Part shown: in pieces, positions 22,591-30,294 of the stretch
Position numbering within the stretch: position 1 is the first letter of the stretch
How the letters are laid out: every line of letters starts with the position of its first letter
DNA from: an uncultured Eubacteriales bacterium
GTDB taxonomy: Bacteria > Bacillota > Clostridia > Oscillospirales > Oscillospiraceae
Direction: 5' to 3'
Length of the DNA: 40,169 nucleotides
Assembly: GCA_900551995.1 (NCBI GenBank)
Contig: URXW01000014.1
Coordinates: 1 to 40,169, forward strand
The notes under the pieces: generated by a model
The model's input: the letters and a program-made list of their open reading frames with translations, nothing else
Told to the model about the DNA's origin: nothing
Database searches by the model: none
Position numbers and translations under genes: made by a program

Positions 22591-23793
22591 ATGTACCGGA
22601 AGGCATTGAACTATCTCCGGGGGCAGGCGGTGGTACGCATCACCTGCGAAACGCCGGAGCGCGTGGTGAATCTGTGCGCCGCCCACGGCGTGCCCTTCTG
22701 GGATCTGACGTGGGAGACGGCGGCAGCCTTCCGCGTGACCACCACGCTGTCCGGCGTCCGGCGGCTGCGGGAGGTGACGGCGGACATCGGCGCGGAGGTG
22801 ACGGTGGTGCGGAAGTCCGGTGCCCCGGAGCTGTGGCGGCGGGGACACCGGCGGTACGTGCTGCTGGCGGCGGGGCTGGTGCTGCCCCTGCTGCTGGCGG
22901 TAGGCAGCGCGTTTATCTGGGAGTTTCAGGTGACGGGCAACGACACCGTGCCCACGGAGGAGATCTTGCAGGCATTGGAGAGGTGCGGCGTGGGCGTCGG
23001 CAGCCGGGGGATCGGGCTGGATCAGGACGATCTGCGGAACAGGGCGTTGCCCCTGCTGCCGGACGTGGTGTATCTGGCGGTGAACGTCCGGGGCTGCACC
23101 GCCCACGTGCAGGTGGTGGAGCGGACGCGCCCGCCCCATCTCTACCGGGACAGCGACGTGCAGAACGTGATCGCCGAAAAAGACGGGCTGATCACGCGGA
23201 TCGAGGCGTTGGACGGCGTTACCTGCACGGCGGTGGGAGAGGTGGTGCAGGCGGGACAGGTGCTGCTGTCCGGCGTGGCGGACTCTCCAAGAGGGTATCG
23301 GTGCCTCCGCGCCACGGGACGGGTCTGGGCGCGGACGTGGTACGAGTGGACGGTGCCCATACCTCTGCGGACGGAGGTAAAGACGGAGGAGGCGGACAGC
23401 TGCACGCGGCTGTGGCTGGATATGGGGCGGCAGAGGATAAAATTATGCGGAGGGGGTAGCGTATTGGAGGGGAACTGTGATAAAATAACAGAATACCGCA
23501 GACTGCGCCTGCCCTTCGGCGTACAGACGCCGGTGACGCTGGCGGTGGAGCGGACGGTGCGGCACACCGCGTATGCCGGGGAGAGGCCGGAGGCGGAGGC
23601 ACGCGCCGAGGGGGAGAGACAGCTGCTGGCGCAGCTGGAGCAGACCATCGGCGAGGACGGGCGTATCCTGCGAAGGGAGACGCTGGGGCGGCGGCAGGGC
23701 GCGTACCTGCTGGTGACGCTCCGCGCCGAGTGCGAGGAACAGATCGGCGCAGACGCGCCGTTGAGGATCATTACAAGCGATACAGGGAGGTAA
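22591..23793 (+). CDS. yqfD: Sporulation protein YqfD
   Basis: 400 residues. A soluble N-terminal domain (about 1-85) with the VRITCETPERVVNLC pattern precedes one membrane segment (about 88-111) and an external C-terminal region. The latter includes WEFQVTGNDTVPTEEILQAL, a POTRA-like start, and VVERTRPPHL. It belongs to the YqfD family, required for late mother-cell sporulation stages in Bacillus. GAGAGGGAGGG precedes ATG 22591. It is co-directional with yqfC and phoH with 9-15 base gaps, so probably one transcript. Confidence 0.92.
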   Translation: MYRKALNYLRGQAVVRITCETPERVVNLCAAHGVPFWDLTWETAAAFRVTTTLSGVRRLREVTADIGAEVTVVRKSGAPELWRRGHRRYVLLAAGLVLPLLLAVGSAFIWEFQVTGNDTVPTEEILQALERCGVGVGSRGIGLDQDDLRNRALPLLPDVVYLAVNVRGCTAHVQVVERTRPPHLYRDSDVQNVIAEKDGLITRIEALDGVTCTAVGEVVQAGQVLLSGVADSPRGYRCLRATGRVWARTWYEWTVPIPLRTEVKTEEADSCTRLWLDMGRQRIKLCGGGSVLEGNCDKITEYRRLRLPFGVQTPVTLAVERTVRHTAYAGERPEAEARAEGERQLLAQLEQTIGEDGRILRRETLGRRQGAYLLVTLRAECEEQIGADAPLRIITSDTGR

Positions 23794-23802
23794 ACCCGGA
23801 CT

Positions 23803-24759
23803 ATGGAACAACGCATCGGTATCGAACGCATGGAGGAGGCCGTGAATCTGTTCGGCTCCTTCGACGAGAACATCCGTCTGCTGGAGGCGGAATTTCAGGT
23901 GCAGGCGGTGAACCGGGGCGGCGAGATCGTCGTCTCCGGCGAGCCGGAGAACGTGATGCTGGCGGTGAAAGCGGTGCAGGCACTGCTGACGCTGTCGGGC
24001 AAGGGCGAGACCATCACCGACCAGCACGTGCGCTACGTCATCGGGCTTGTCCGGTCGGGACAGGCGGAGCGCATCAGCGAGCTGACCCAGGACGTCATCT
24101 GCATCACCAGCAAGGGGCGTCCCGTGAAGCCCAAGACCATCGGGCAGAAGGAATACGTCAACGCCATTATGAAGCAGACCGTCACCATCGGCGTGGGGCC
24201 TGCCGGCACGGGCAAGACGTATCTGGCGGTGGCGGCGGCGGTGGCCGCCTTCCGGGACAAGCAGGTGAACCGCATTATCCTGACCCGTCCCGCCGTGGAG
24301 GCGGGGGAGCGGCTGGGCTTCCTGCCCGGAGACCTGCAAAGCAAGGTGGACCCCTATCTGCGGCCGCTGTACGACGCGCTGTTTGATATGCTGGGGGCGG
24401 AGACGTACCAGAAGTATCTGGAGCGGGGCAACATCGAGGTGGCTCCGCTGGCGTATATGCGCGGACGGACGCTGGACGACAGCTTTATCATTCTGGACGA
24501 GGCGCAGAACACCAGCCGGGAGCAGATGAAGATGTTCCTCACCCGCATGGGCTTCGGCTCCAAGGTGGTCATCACCGGCGACGTGACCCAGATCGACCTG
24601 CCCAGCGACAAGGTCAGCGGGCTGAAGGACGCCATGAAGGTGCTGCGGGACGTGGAGGGCGTGTCCGTCTGCAAGCTGACGAAGGAGGATGTGGTGCGCC
24701 ACGTGATGGTGCAGCGCATTATTGAGGCTTACGCCAAGTACGAGGAGAAAAAGAAATGA
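23803..24759 (+). CDS. phoH: PhoH family ATPase
   Basis: 318 residues. An N-terminal KH-like region is followed by a P-loop domain with Walker A GPAGTGKT (132-139) and Walker B FIILDEAQNTS, plus ITGDVTQIDLP and the C-terminal HVMVQRIIEAY. PhoH-like proteins are ATPases linked to RNA metabolism and commonly sit next to ybeY, as here. GGGAGGT lies about 10 bases before ATG 23803. Its stop overlaps the ybeY start by four bases (ATGA). Confidence 0.95.
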   Translation: MEQRIGIERMEEAVNLFGSFDENIRLLEAEFQVQAVNRGGEIVVSGEPENVMLAVKAVQALLTLSGKGETITDQHVRYVIGLVRSGQAERISELTQDVICITSKGRPVKPKTIGQKEYVNAIMKQTVTIGVGPAGTGKTYLAVAAAVAAFRDKQVNRIILTRPAVEAGERLGFLPGDLQSKVDPYLRPLYDALFDMLGAETYQKYLERGNIEVAPLAYMRGRTLDDSFIILDEAQNTSREQMKMFLTRMGFGSKVVITGDVTQIDLPSDKVSGLKDAMKVLRDVEGVSVCKLTKEDVVRHVMVQRIIEAYAKYEEKKK

Positions 24760-25244
24760 AACGACACTATATCCCCGTCACCGCCGACGTTCCCGGCGTC
24801 AGCGAGGGCACACGGAGCTTTCTCCGCAGGGTCATCCGCGCTGCGCTGGCGGCGGAGGGGGTGGACTTCCCCTGCGAGGTGGACGTGCTGGTGACAGGCG
24901 ACGCGGGCATACACGCCATCAATCTGGATATGCGCGGGGTGGATCGGCCCACCGACGTGCTGAGCTTCCCGGAGTTCGAGCTGACGCCCGGCCAGCTGCC
25001 CGGCGCGGAGGACAGCGACCCCGGCACGGGGTATGTGCCGCTGGGCGACATGGTCATCTCCATGGAGCGGGTGAAGGCGCAGGCGAAGGAGTACGGTCAC
25101 AGCAACCGGCGGGAGCTGGCGTATCTGGCGGTGCACTCCGTGCTGCATCTGCTGGGGTACGACCACATGGACGAGGGGGCGCAGAAAGCCCGGATGCGGG
25201 CGCGGGAGGAGGACATTATGACCGCGCTGGGGCTGGAGAGATAG
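24756..25244 (+). CDS. ybeY: Endoribonuclease YbeY (rRNA maturation)
   Basis: 162 residues. The zinc site HSVLHLLGYDH (His127, His131, His137) identifies this metal-dependent endoribonuclease, which works in 16S rRNA 3' processing and ribosome quality control. The family block RPTDVLSFP is at residues 64-72. It is translationally coupled to phoH. In many Firmicutes dgkA and cdd lie between ybeY and era; here era follows after 75 bases. Confidence 0.95.
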   Translation: MKRHYIPVTADVPGVSEGTRSFLRRVIRAALAAEGVDFPCEVDVLVTGDAGIHAINLDMRGVDRPTDVLSFPEFELTPGQLPGAEDSDPGTGYVPLGDMVISMERVKAQAKEYGHSNRRELAYLAVHSVLHLLGYDHMDEGAQKARMRAREEDIMTALGLER

Positions 25245-25319
25245 AATGTCTCCCCGCTGGGGGAGGCGGAGAAAGCATATAACACAAAAGCTCAAATGAA
25301 AGAAAGTTGAGGATCACCT

Positions 25320-26222
25320 ATGAACATCACCAAAACTGCCATGATCACCGTTTGCGGACGACCCAATGTGGGGAAATCCAGTCTGACCAACGCACTGGTG
25401 GGCGAAAAGATCGCCATTGTGTCGGACAAGCCCCAGACCACCCGGAACCGCATTTACGGCGTGTTTGAACGGGGCGGCACCCAATTCGTCCTGCTGGACA
25501 CGCCGGGTCTCCACAAGCCCCGCTCCCGGCTGGGGGATTACATGGTCAAGGTGGTGCGGGAGAGCCTGAGCAGCGTGGAGTGCGCCCTGCTGCTGGTGGA
25601 GCCCATCGCCCACGTGGGCGAGCCGGAGCGGGTGCTGCTGAAGCGTATTCAGGAGGAGCACCTGCCCTGTGTGCTGTGCATCAACAAGATCGACACCGTG
25701 GAGCGGAAGGACGCACTGCTGGAGGTCATCGCGGCGTACAGCGAGGCGTATGACGGCTTCGACGCCATTATCCCCATCTCCGCCCGGACGGGAGACGGGC
25801 TGGACGACCTGCTGCACCAGCTGGAAAAATACGCCCAGGAGGGGCCGCAGCTGTTCCCCGACGGCATGACCACCGATCAGGCGGACAGTCAGGTCTGCGC
25901 CGAGATCGTCCGGGAGAAGATGCTGCGGTGTCTCGACAAGGAGATCCCCCACGGCACGGCGGTGGAGGTGACGAAGTTCTCCGAGCGGGAGGACAGCGGC
26001 ATTATCGATCTGGACGTGACCATCTACTGTGAAAAGGCCAGCCACAAGGGCATCATCATCGGCAAGGGCGGCGAGATGCTCAAGCGCATCAGCTCCGCCG
26101 CCCGGAGAGACATTGAGAAATTCATGGGCACGAAGGTCTTTCTCCAGACGTGGGTGAAGGTCAAGGAAAACTGGCGAGATAATCCGAATTTCATTCGGAG
26201 CCAAGGCTATAACGAAGAATAA
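25320..26222 (+). CDS. era: Ribosome assembly GTPase Era
   Basis: 300 residues. The GTPase motifs are G1 GRPNVGKSS, a switch region with KPQTTRNRI, G3 DTPG and G4 NKID. A C-terminal KH domain carries GIIIGKGGEMLKRIS. Era binds the 3' end of 16S rRNA and aids 30S maturation, consistent with ybeY next door. The ribosome-binding site (TTGAGGA) is modest. It is followed after 107 bases by a YqzL-like micro-gene and recO. Confidence 0.97.
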   Translation: MNITKTAMITVCGRPNVGKSSLTNALVGEKIAIVSDKPQTTRNRIYGVFERGGTQFVLLDTPGLHKPRSRLGDYMVKVVRESLSSVECALLLVEPIAHVGEPERVLLKRIQEEHLPCVLCINKIDTVERKDALLEVIAAYSEAYDGFDAIIPISARTGDGLDDLLHQLEKYAQEGPQLFPDGMTTDQADSQVCAEIVREKMLRCLDKEIPHGTAVEVTKFSEREDSGIIDLDVTIYCEKASHKGIIIGKGGEMLKRISSAARRDIEKFMGTKVFLQTWVKVKENWRDNPNFIRSQGYNEE

Positions 26223-26329
26223 GAAACAAAATCGCCGCAGAAGCTCCCGCAGGGAGGCGGCGCGAAGCAACAAATTTCCAGCCATAAAACCGTGTCCGCC
26301 TGCCATGCTATGACCACGGAGGTGAGCGC

Positions 26330-26428
26330 GTGGACTACTGGGAAATTTTTCTGGAAACCGGCGCACCGGAGGCGTATCTGCTCTATCGCAGTACGCAGGA
26401 GGCTGTATGCAAACAGGAAAAACCGTGA
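26330..26428 (+). CDS. YqzL-like micro-protein between era and recO
   Basis: A 32-residue frame starting GTG 26330 behind a near-perfect GGAGGTGA (26318-26325). The product begins VDYWEIFLETGAPEAYLLYR, then ends in a short polar tail. The pattern (aromatic, W.-[IV]-F, then ETG, then A/Y-LLY) and the place between era and recO match the YqzL family of tiny proteins in Firmicutes. It overlaps the recO start by 22 bases, so the pair is likely translationally coupled. The function is unknown in any species I know of. Non-coding chance is possible but unlikely given the site and position. Confidence 0.65.
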   Translation: MDYWEIFLETGAPEAYLLYRSTQEAVCKQEKP

Positions 26429-27162
26429 CGTGCGGCGTGGTGCTGCGCGTGACCGACACAAAGGAGACGGATCGGATATTGACGGTGCTCACGGCGGACA
26501 GGGGCAAGATACCGCTGATCGCCCGCGGTGCCCGGCGGAAGAACAGCCGTCTGGCGGCGTCCTGCCAGCTGCCCGCCTATTCCGAGCTGACACTCTATAA
26601 GCGGGGCAGCTGGTATATGCTGGACGAGGCGTCGCCGCTGGAGCTGTTCGACGCGCTGGGGCGGGACATCGTGCTGCTGTCGCTGGCGTCGTGGTTCTGC
26701 GAGCTGACGGAGGCGGTCTGCGCCGAGGAAACGCCCGCCCCGGAGATGCTGTCGCTGCTGCTGAACGCGCTGTACGCCCTGTGCTACACGGACAAGCCGC
26801 CGCGCATTGTCAAGGCGGCGTTTCAGTTCCGGCTGATGGCGTTGGCGGGGTTCGAGCCGCTGGCGGAGGGCTGCGCCCTCTGCGGGCGGGAGGACGTGGA
26901 CGCCCCCATGCTGGACGTGCTGGGAGGGCTTGTGACCTGCGGCGGCTGCAAGAGCCATGACGCGCCGCTGCGCCTGCCCCTGACGGCGGGCGGGCTTGCC
27001 GCCCTGCGCCACGTGCTCACGGCGGACAGCAAGCGGCTGTACAGCTTTACGCTGGAGGAGGGGGCGTTGGCCGCCCTCGACCACGCGGGAGAGGCGTTTA
27101 TCACCACGCAGCTGGAGCGCAGCTTCCGGACACTGGACTATTACAAATCCCTGTTGGGATGA
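26407..27162 (+). CDS. recO: DNA repair protein RecO
   Basis: 251 residues. An N-terminal OB-fold (VTCGVVLRVTDTKETDRILTVLT at about 7-29, then GARRKNSRLAA) is followed by a helical domain with a four-cysteine zinc site: CALC at about 158-161 and CGGC at about 179-182. RecO loads RecA with RecR on single-stranded DNA in recombinational repair. CAGGAGG precedes ATG 26407. The motif listing here is split across the text; length and order are normal. mutS2 starts 15 bases after the stop. Confidence 0.95.
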   Translation: MQTGKTVTCGVVLRVTDTKETDRILTVLTADRGKIPLIARGARRKNSRLAASCQLPAYSELTLYKRGSWYMLDEASPLELFDALGRDIVLLSLASWFCELTEAVCAEETPAPEMLSLLLNALYALCYTDKPPRIVKAAFQFRLMALAGFEPLAEGCALCGREDVDAPMLDVLGGLVTCGGCKSHDAPLRLPLTAGGLAALRHVLTADSKRLYSFTLEEGALAALDHAGEAFITTQLERSFRTLDYYKSLLG

Positions 27163-27177
27163 CATGAGGACATACTT

Positions 27178-29577
27178 ATGAGCGATCTATTTGAAAAATC
27201 CATCCGCACGCTGGAGCTGCCCGCAGTGCTGGAGCTGCTCGCCCGCCACGCCGTCAGCGACGAGGCAAAGGCGCGGTGCCTGCGCCTGCGCCCGTCCACG
27301 GAGGCGGCGGCGGTGGAGCACCTGCTGGACGAGACGGACGCTGCCAAGGTGCGCGTGGGACTGCACGGAAGCCCCTCCTTCGCGGGGGTAAAGGACGTGT
27401 CCCGCCCGCTGGACAGAGCCGACCACGGCGGCGTGCTGAACACGCGGGAGCTGCTGGACATCGCCGGGGTGCTGACCGCCGCACGGCGGGTCAGCGACTA
27501 CGACGCGGAGCGGCAGGGGGAGGCGACTGCCATTGACCGGCTGTTCTCCGCCCTCCACGTGAACCGCTATCTGGAGGACAAAATACGCAGTGCCATTTTG
27601 GACGAGGAGACCATCGCCGACACCGCCAGCCCGGAGCTGGCGGACATCCGGCGTTCCATGCGCGCCGCCGCCAGCAAGGGGCGGCAGATCCTGCAGCGGA
27701 TCATCTCCTCCCCCTCCTACGCCAAGGTGTTACAGGAAGCCCTCATCACCCAGCGGGACGGGCGGTTCGTGGTGCCCGTGAAGGCGGAGTGCAAGGGCAG
27801 CCTGCCGGGACTTGTCCACGACGTATCCTCCTCCGGTGCCACGCTGTTTGTGGAGCCTATGGGCGTGGTGCAGGCCAACAACGAGCTGAAGGAGCTGCAA
27901 GCCAAGGAGGACAAGGAGATCGACCGGGTGCTGCGGATCCTGTCCGGGGAGTGCGCCGCCCAGCGGGAGAACATCCTCTATGACTACGACCTGCTGGTGC
28001 AGCTGGACACCATCTTCGCCCGGGCGCAGCTGAGCTACGCCATGGACGCGGGGCGTCCGCTGGTGCGGAAGCGGGGCGGCATCGACCTGAAGCGGGCGCG
28101 GCACCCGCTCCTCGACCCGGCGAAGGCGGTGCCGGTGACGGTGTCGCTGGGCGGGGCGTATGACACGCTGGTGATCACGGGCCCCAACACCGGCGGCAAG
28201 ACCGTGACGCTGAAAACGCTGGGCCTGCTGAGTCTTATGGCGCAATGCGGTCTGCATATCCCGGCGGGGGATCAGAGCGCGGTGCAGGTGTTCACGCGGA
28301 TACTGGCGGACGTGGGCGACGAGCAGAGCATCGAGCAGAGCCTGTCCACGTTCTCGGCGCACATGGCGAACACTGTGGAGATATTGCAGCAGGCGGACGA
28401 CAGGAGCCTGATCCTGTTCGACGAGCTGGGGGCGGGCACCGACCCTGTGGAGGGCGCGGCACTCGCCATCGCCATTATCCAGGACGTGCGCGCCAAGGGC
28501 GCGCTGACCGCCGCCACCACCCACTACGCGGAGCTGAAGACCTTCGCCATGACCACGGCGGGGGTGGAGAACGCCAGCTGCGAGTTCGATGTGCAGACGC
28601 TGCGCCCCACCTACCGGCTGCTCATCGGCATACCCGGCAAGTCCAATGCCTTCGCCATCTCCCGGCGGCTGGGGCTGGAGGAGAGCGTCATCGAGAACGC
28701 CAAGGCGCAGATGGACAGTGAATCCGTCCGGTTCGAGGACGTGCTGACCCAGCTGGAGGAGAAACGCCAGCGTCTGGAAAAGGCGCAGGGCGAGGCGGAT
28801 CGCCTGTGGCGGCAGCGGGAGGAGGACGCGCGGAAGGCGCGGACGTTCCGGGAGCAGATGGAGAAGGCGAAGGACAACGCCCGCGCCAAGGGCGAGACGG
28901 AGGCGCGGCGCATCGTGCAGCAGGCGCAGCGGCAGGCGGACGAGGTGTTTGCCGAGCTGGAGCAGCTGCGACGGCAGCAGCGGGCGGATTACCAGAGCGT
29001 CAACGACAGAAAGGCGGACATTCGCCGGCGGCTCAACGAAGCGGAGAGCGAGCTGCACCGCCGGGACGGCAGTGCCGAGCCGATCCCCGCGCCCACAAGA
29101 CCCATCGCCGTGGGGGACACGGTGGAGCTGTCCGGTGTAAGGACGGGAGCCACGGTGCTGGCGGTCAACGGGGACGGCACGCTGCTCTTGCAGGCGGGGA
29201 AGATGAAAATGACCGTCAAGGCCGCGCAGGTGCGTCTGCTGGAGACGGCGGAGGAGGTGGAGAAGAAGAAAAAGCAGTCCGACGCCGCGCGGCAGCGGAG
29301 CTCCGGCACCGTGACGCTGAACACCGGCGCGAGAGCCTCCGCCGAGCTGGACATCCGGGGGCTGGAGACGCTGGAGGCGGAGAGCGTGGTGGAGAACTAT
29401 CTGGACGCCGCCTCCCGCGCCAAGCTGGGCAGCGTCACCATCATCCACGGCAAGGGCACCGGTGCCCTGCGCGCCGCCGTCCACCAGATGCTCAAAAAGA
29501 ACCGGCAGGTGAAGTCCTTCCGGCTGGGACGGTACGGCGAGGGCGAGGCAGGCGTCACCGTGGTGGAGCTGAAATGA
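27178..29577 (+). CDS. mutS2: Endonuclease MutS2
   Basis: 799 residues. The order is a MutS-type core and clamp region, an ATPase with Walker A GPNTGGKT (about 335-342) and Walker B LILFDELGAGTDP, a long coiled coil (about 510-625), and a C-terminal Smr nuclease domain (about 720-799) with ELDIRGLETLEAE and HGKGTGALR. MutS2 suppresses homologous recombination and, in Bacillus, splits collided ribosomes. It follows recO by 15 bases and is probably in the same transcript. No terminator is visible before the HPr promoter. Confidence 0.97.
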   Translation: MSDLFEKSIRTLELPAVLELLARHAVSDEAKARCLRLRPSTEAAAVEHLLDETDAAKVRVGLHGSPSFAGVKDVSRPLDRADHGGVLNTRELLDIAGVLTAARRVSDYDAERQGEATAIDRLFSALHVNRYLEDKIRSAILDEETIADTASPELADIRRSMRAAASKGRQILQRIISSPSYAKVLQEALITQRDGRFVVPVKAECKGSLPGLVHDVSSSGATLFVEPMGVVQANNELKELQAKEDKEIDRVLRILSGECAAQRENILYDYDLLVQLDTIFARAQLSYAMDAGRPLVRKRGGIDLKRARHPLLDPAKAVPVTVSLGGAYDTLVITGPNTGGKTVTLKTLGLLSLMAQCGLHIPAGDQSAVQVFTRILADVGDEQSIEQSLSTFSAHMANTVEILQQADDRSLILFDELGAGTDPVEGAALAIAIIQDVRAKGALTAATTHYAELKTFAMTTAGVENASCEFDVQTLRPTYRLLIGIPGKSNAFAISRRLGLEESVIENAKAQMDSESVRFEDVLTQLEEKRQRLEKAQGEADRLWRQREEDARKARTFREQMEKAKDNARAKGETEARRIVQQAQRQADEVFAELEQLRRQQRADYQSVNDRKADIRRRLNEAESELHRRDGSAEPIPAPTRPIAVGDTVELSGVRTGATVLAVNGDGTLLLQAGKMKMTVKAAQVRLLETAEEVEKKKKQSDAARQRSSGTVTLNTGARASAELDIRGLETLEAESVVENYLDAASRAKLGSVTIIHGKGTGALRAAVHQMLKKNRQVKSFRLGRYGEGEAGVTVVELK

Positions 29578-29653
29578 GGGGCAAGTCAGGCAATTTTCAC
29601 AAAGTGCGGTACGAATTATAGGGCAAAACGCAGTATTTTCGTATCAATGCCCA

Positions 29654-29681
29654 TTGCAATCTTCCATCAAATTGGTATAAT
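29654..29681 (+). promoter_or_regulatory. Strong promoter for the HPr gene
   Basis: TTGCAA (29654-29659), a 16-base spacer and TATAAT (29676-29681), with an upstream TGG that makes an extended -10. Confidence 0.75.
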
Positions 29682-29761
29682 AGGAAATGGTGAGGGTTAG
29701 ATTCTGCGCGCTGCACCCTCTGGCGCGATATTTTGAAAATGTGCGTAAGGAGTGCTGTTTC

Positions 29762-30022
29762 ATGTATACACGGGAGATCACTGTTAAGAACGAGGTCGGA
29801 CTGCACGCCCGTCCTGCGACCTACTTTATCCAGAAGGCGAACGAGTTCAAGAGCGGCATCTGGGTGGAGAAGGAGGAACGCCGTGTCAACGCCAAGAGCC
29901 TTTTGGGTGTTCTCAGCCTTGGCATTATGAAGGACACCACCGTGACGCTGATCGCCGACGGCAGCGATGAGAAGGAAGCCGTTGACGCGCTGGCGGAGCT
30001 GATCGAGAATCTGGACGAGTAA
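29762..30022 (+). CDS. ptsH: Phosphocarrier protein HPr
   Basis: 86 residues. His15 in GLHARPA is the phosphorylation site for enzyme I. Ser46 in NAKSLLGVLSLG is the regulatory site for HPr kinase, so both sugar transport (PTS) and CcpA-type catabolite control are possible. The start ATG 29762 follows AAGGAG by 9 bases; a longer in-frame start at 29687 lies before any plausible leader. ptsI is not adjacent. It is a single-gene transcript ending in a very strong hairpin. The Crh paralogue is excluded because His15 is present. Confidence 0.93.
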   Translation: MYTREITVKNEVGLHARPATYFIQKANEFKSGIWVEKEERRVNAKSLLGVLSLGIMKDTTVTLIADGSDEKEAVDALAELIENLDE

Positions 30023-30078
30023 AAAAGCGTAAAAAAGGACCTCGGAACACAGTTCCGAGGTCCTTTTTTACGCTTTTT
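30022..30078. terminator. Very strong bidirectional terminator
   Basis: A perfect 27-bp stem with an ACA loop. The core is GGACCTCGGAAC with its complement, flanked by A6/T6 and AAAAAGCG/CGCTTTTT. It ends ptsH on the plus strand and the candidate small RNA, or glg read-through, on the minus strand. Confidence 0.95.
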
Positions 30079-30198
30079 CTGCGGAAAAAGAAGCACGCGG
30101 AGCGCAACGCGCTCCGCGTACCGGTTGTCGGGTAAAAGGGGGGAATACCCGACAGGGGGGGCAACCGAAGGGGAGGGGGGTGACACCACTTCGGCGCG
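30022..30198 (-). ncRNA. Candidate C-rich small RNA between ptsH and glgP
   Basis: A minus-strand promoter (30205-30233) should start a transcript near 30198 that ends at the terminator at 30022-30078, about 177 bases. The RNA folds into hairpins at 30165-30194 (CCGAAG/CTTCGG), 30126-30154 (TGTCGGGTA/TACCCGACA) and 30096-30118 (10 bp with an AAC loop). C-runs are left unpaired: CCCCCCTCCC in loop 1, seven Cs between hairpins 1 and 2, and TTCCCCCCTTT in loop 2. Such loops in Firmicute small RNAs (for example the RsaE group, with UCCC motifs) pair with G-rich Shine-Dalgarno sequences. I do not recognise the family. Minus-strand frames across it look non-coding. It could instead be the 3' end of glg read-through. 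Confidence 0.5.
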
Positions 30199-30204
30199 AT
30201 TATC

Positions 30205-30233
30205 ATTTTACACTTCCTGTCGCAATTTGTCAA
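30205..30233 (-). promoter_or_regulatory. Consensus promoter for the candidate small RNA
   Basis: On the minus strand, a perfect TTGACA (30228-30233), a 17-base spacer and TAAAAT (30205-30210). It is the best -35 box in the window, yet no protein gene follows it. Confidence 0.7.
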
Positions 30234-30294
30234 CCGGTTTTTTCCCGCAGAGGCAGGGAAAACGCCGCCTCTCCGGCTGGGGCAGGGAGCTTTT

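Noticed and set aside
29925..30233. 102-residue minus-strand frame across the candidate small RNA
   Set aside because: Its start lies at the -35 box, upstream of the predicted transcript, and the product is low-complexity Arg/Pro/Ser-rich sequence running through the terminator into ptsH.
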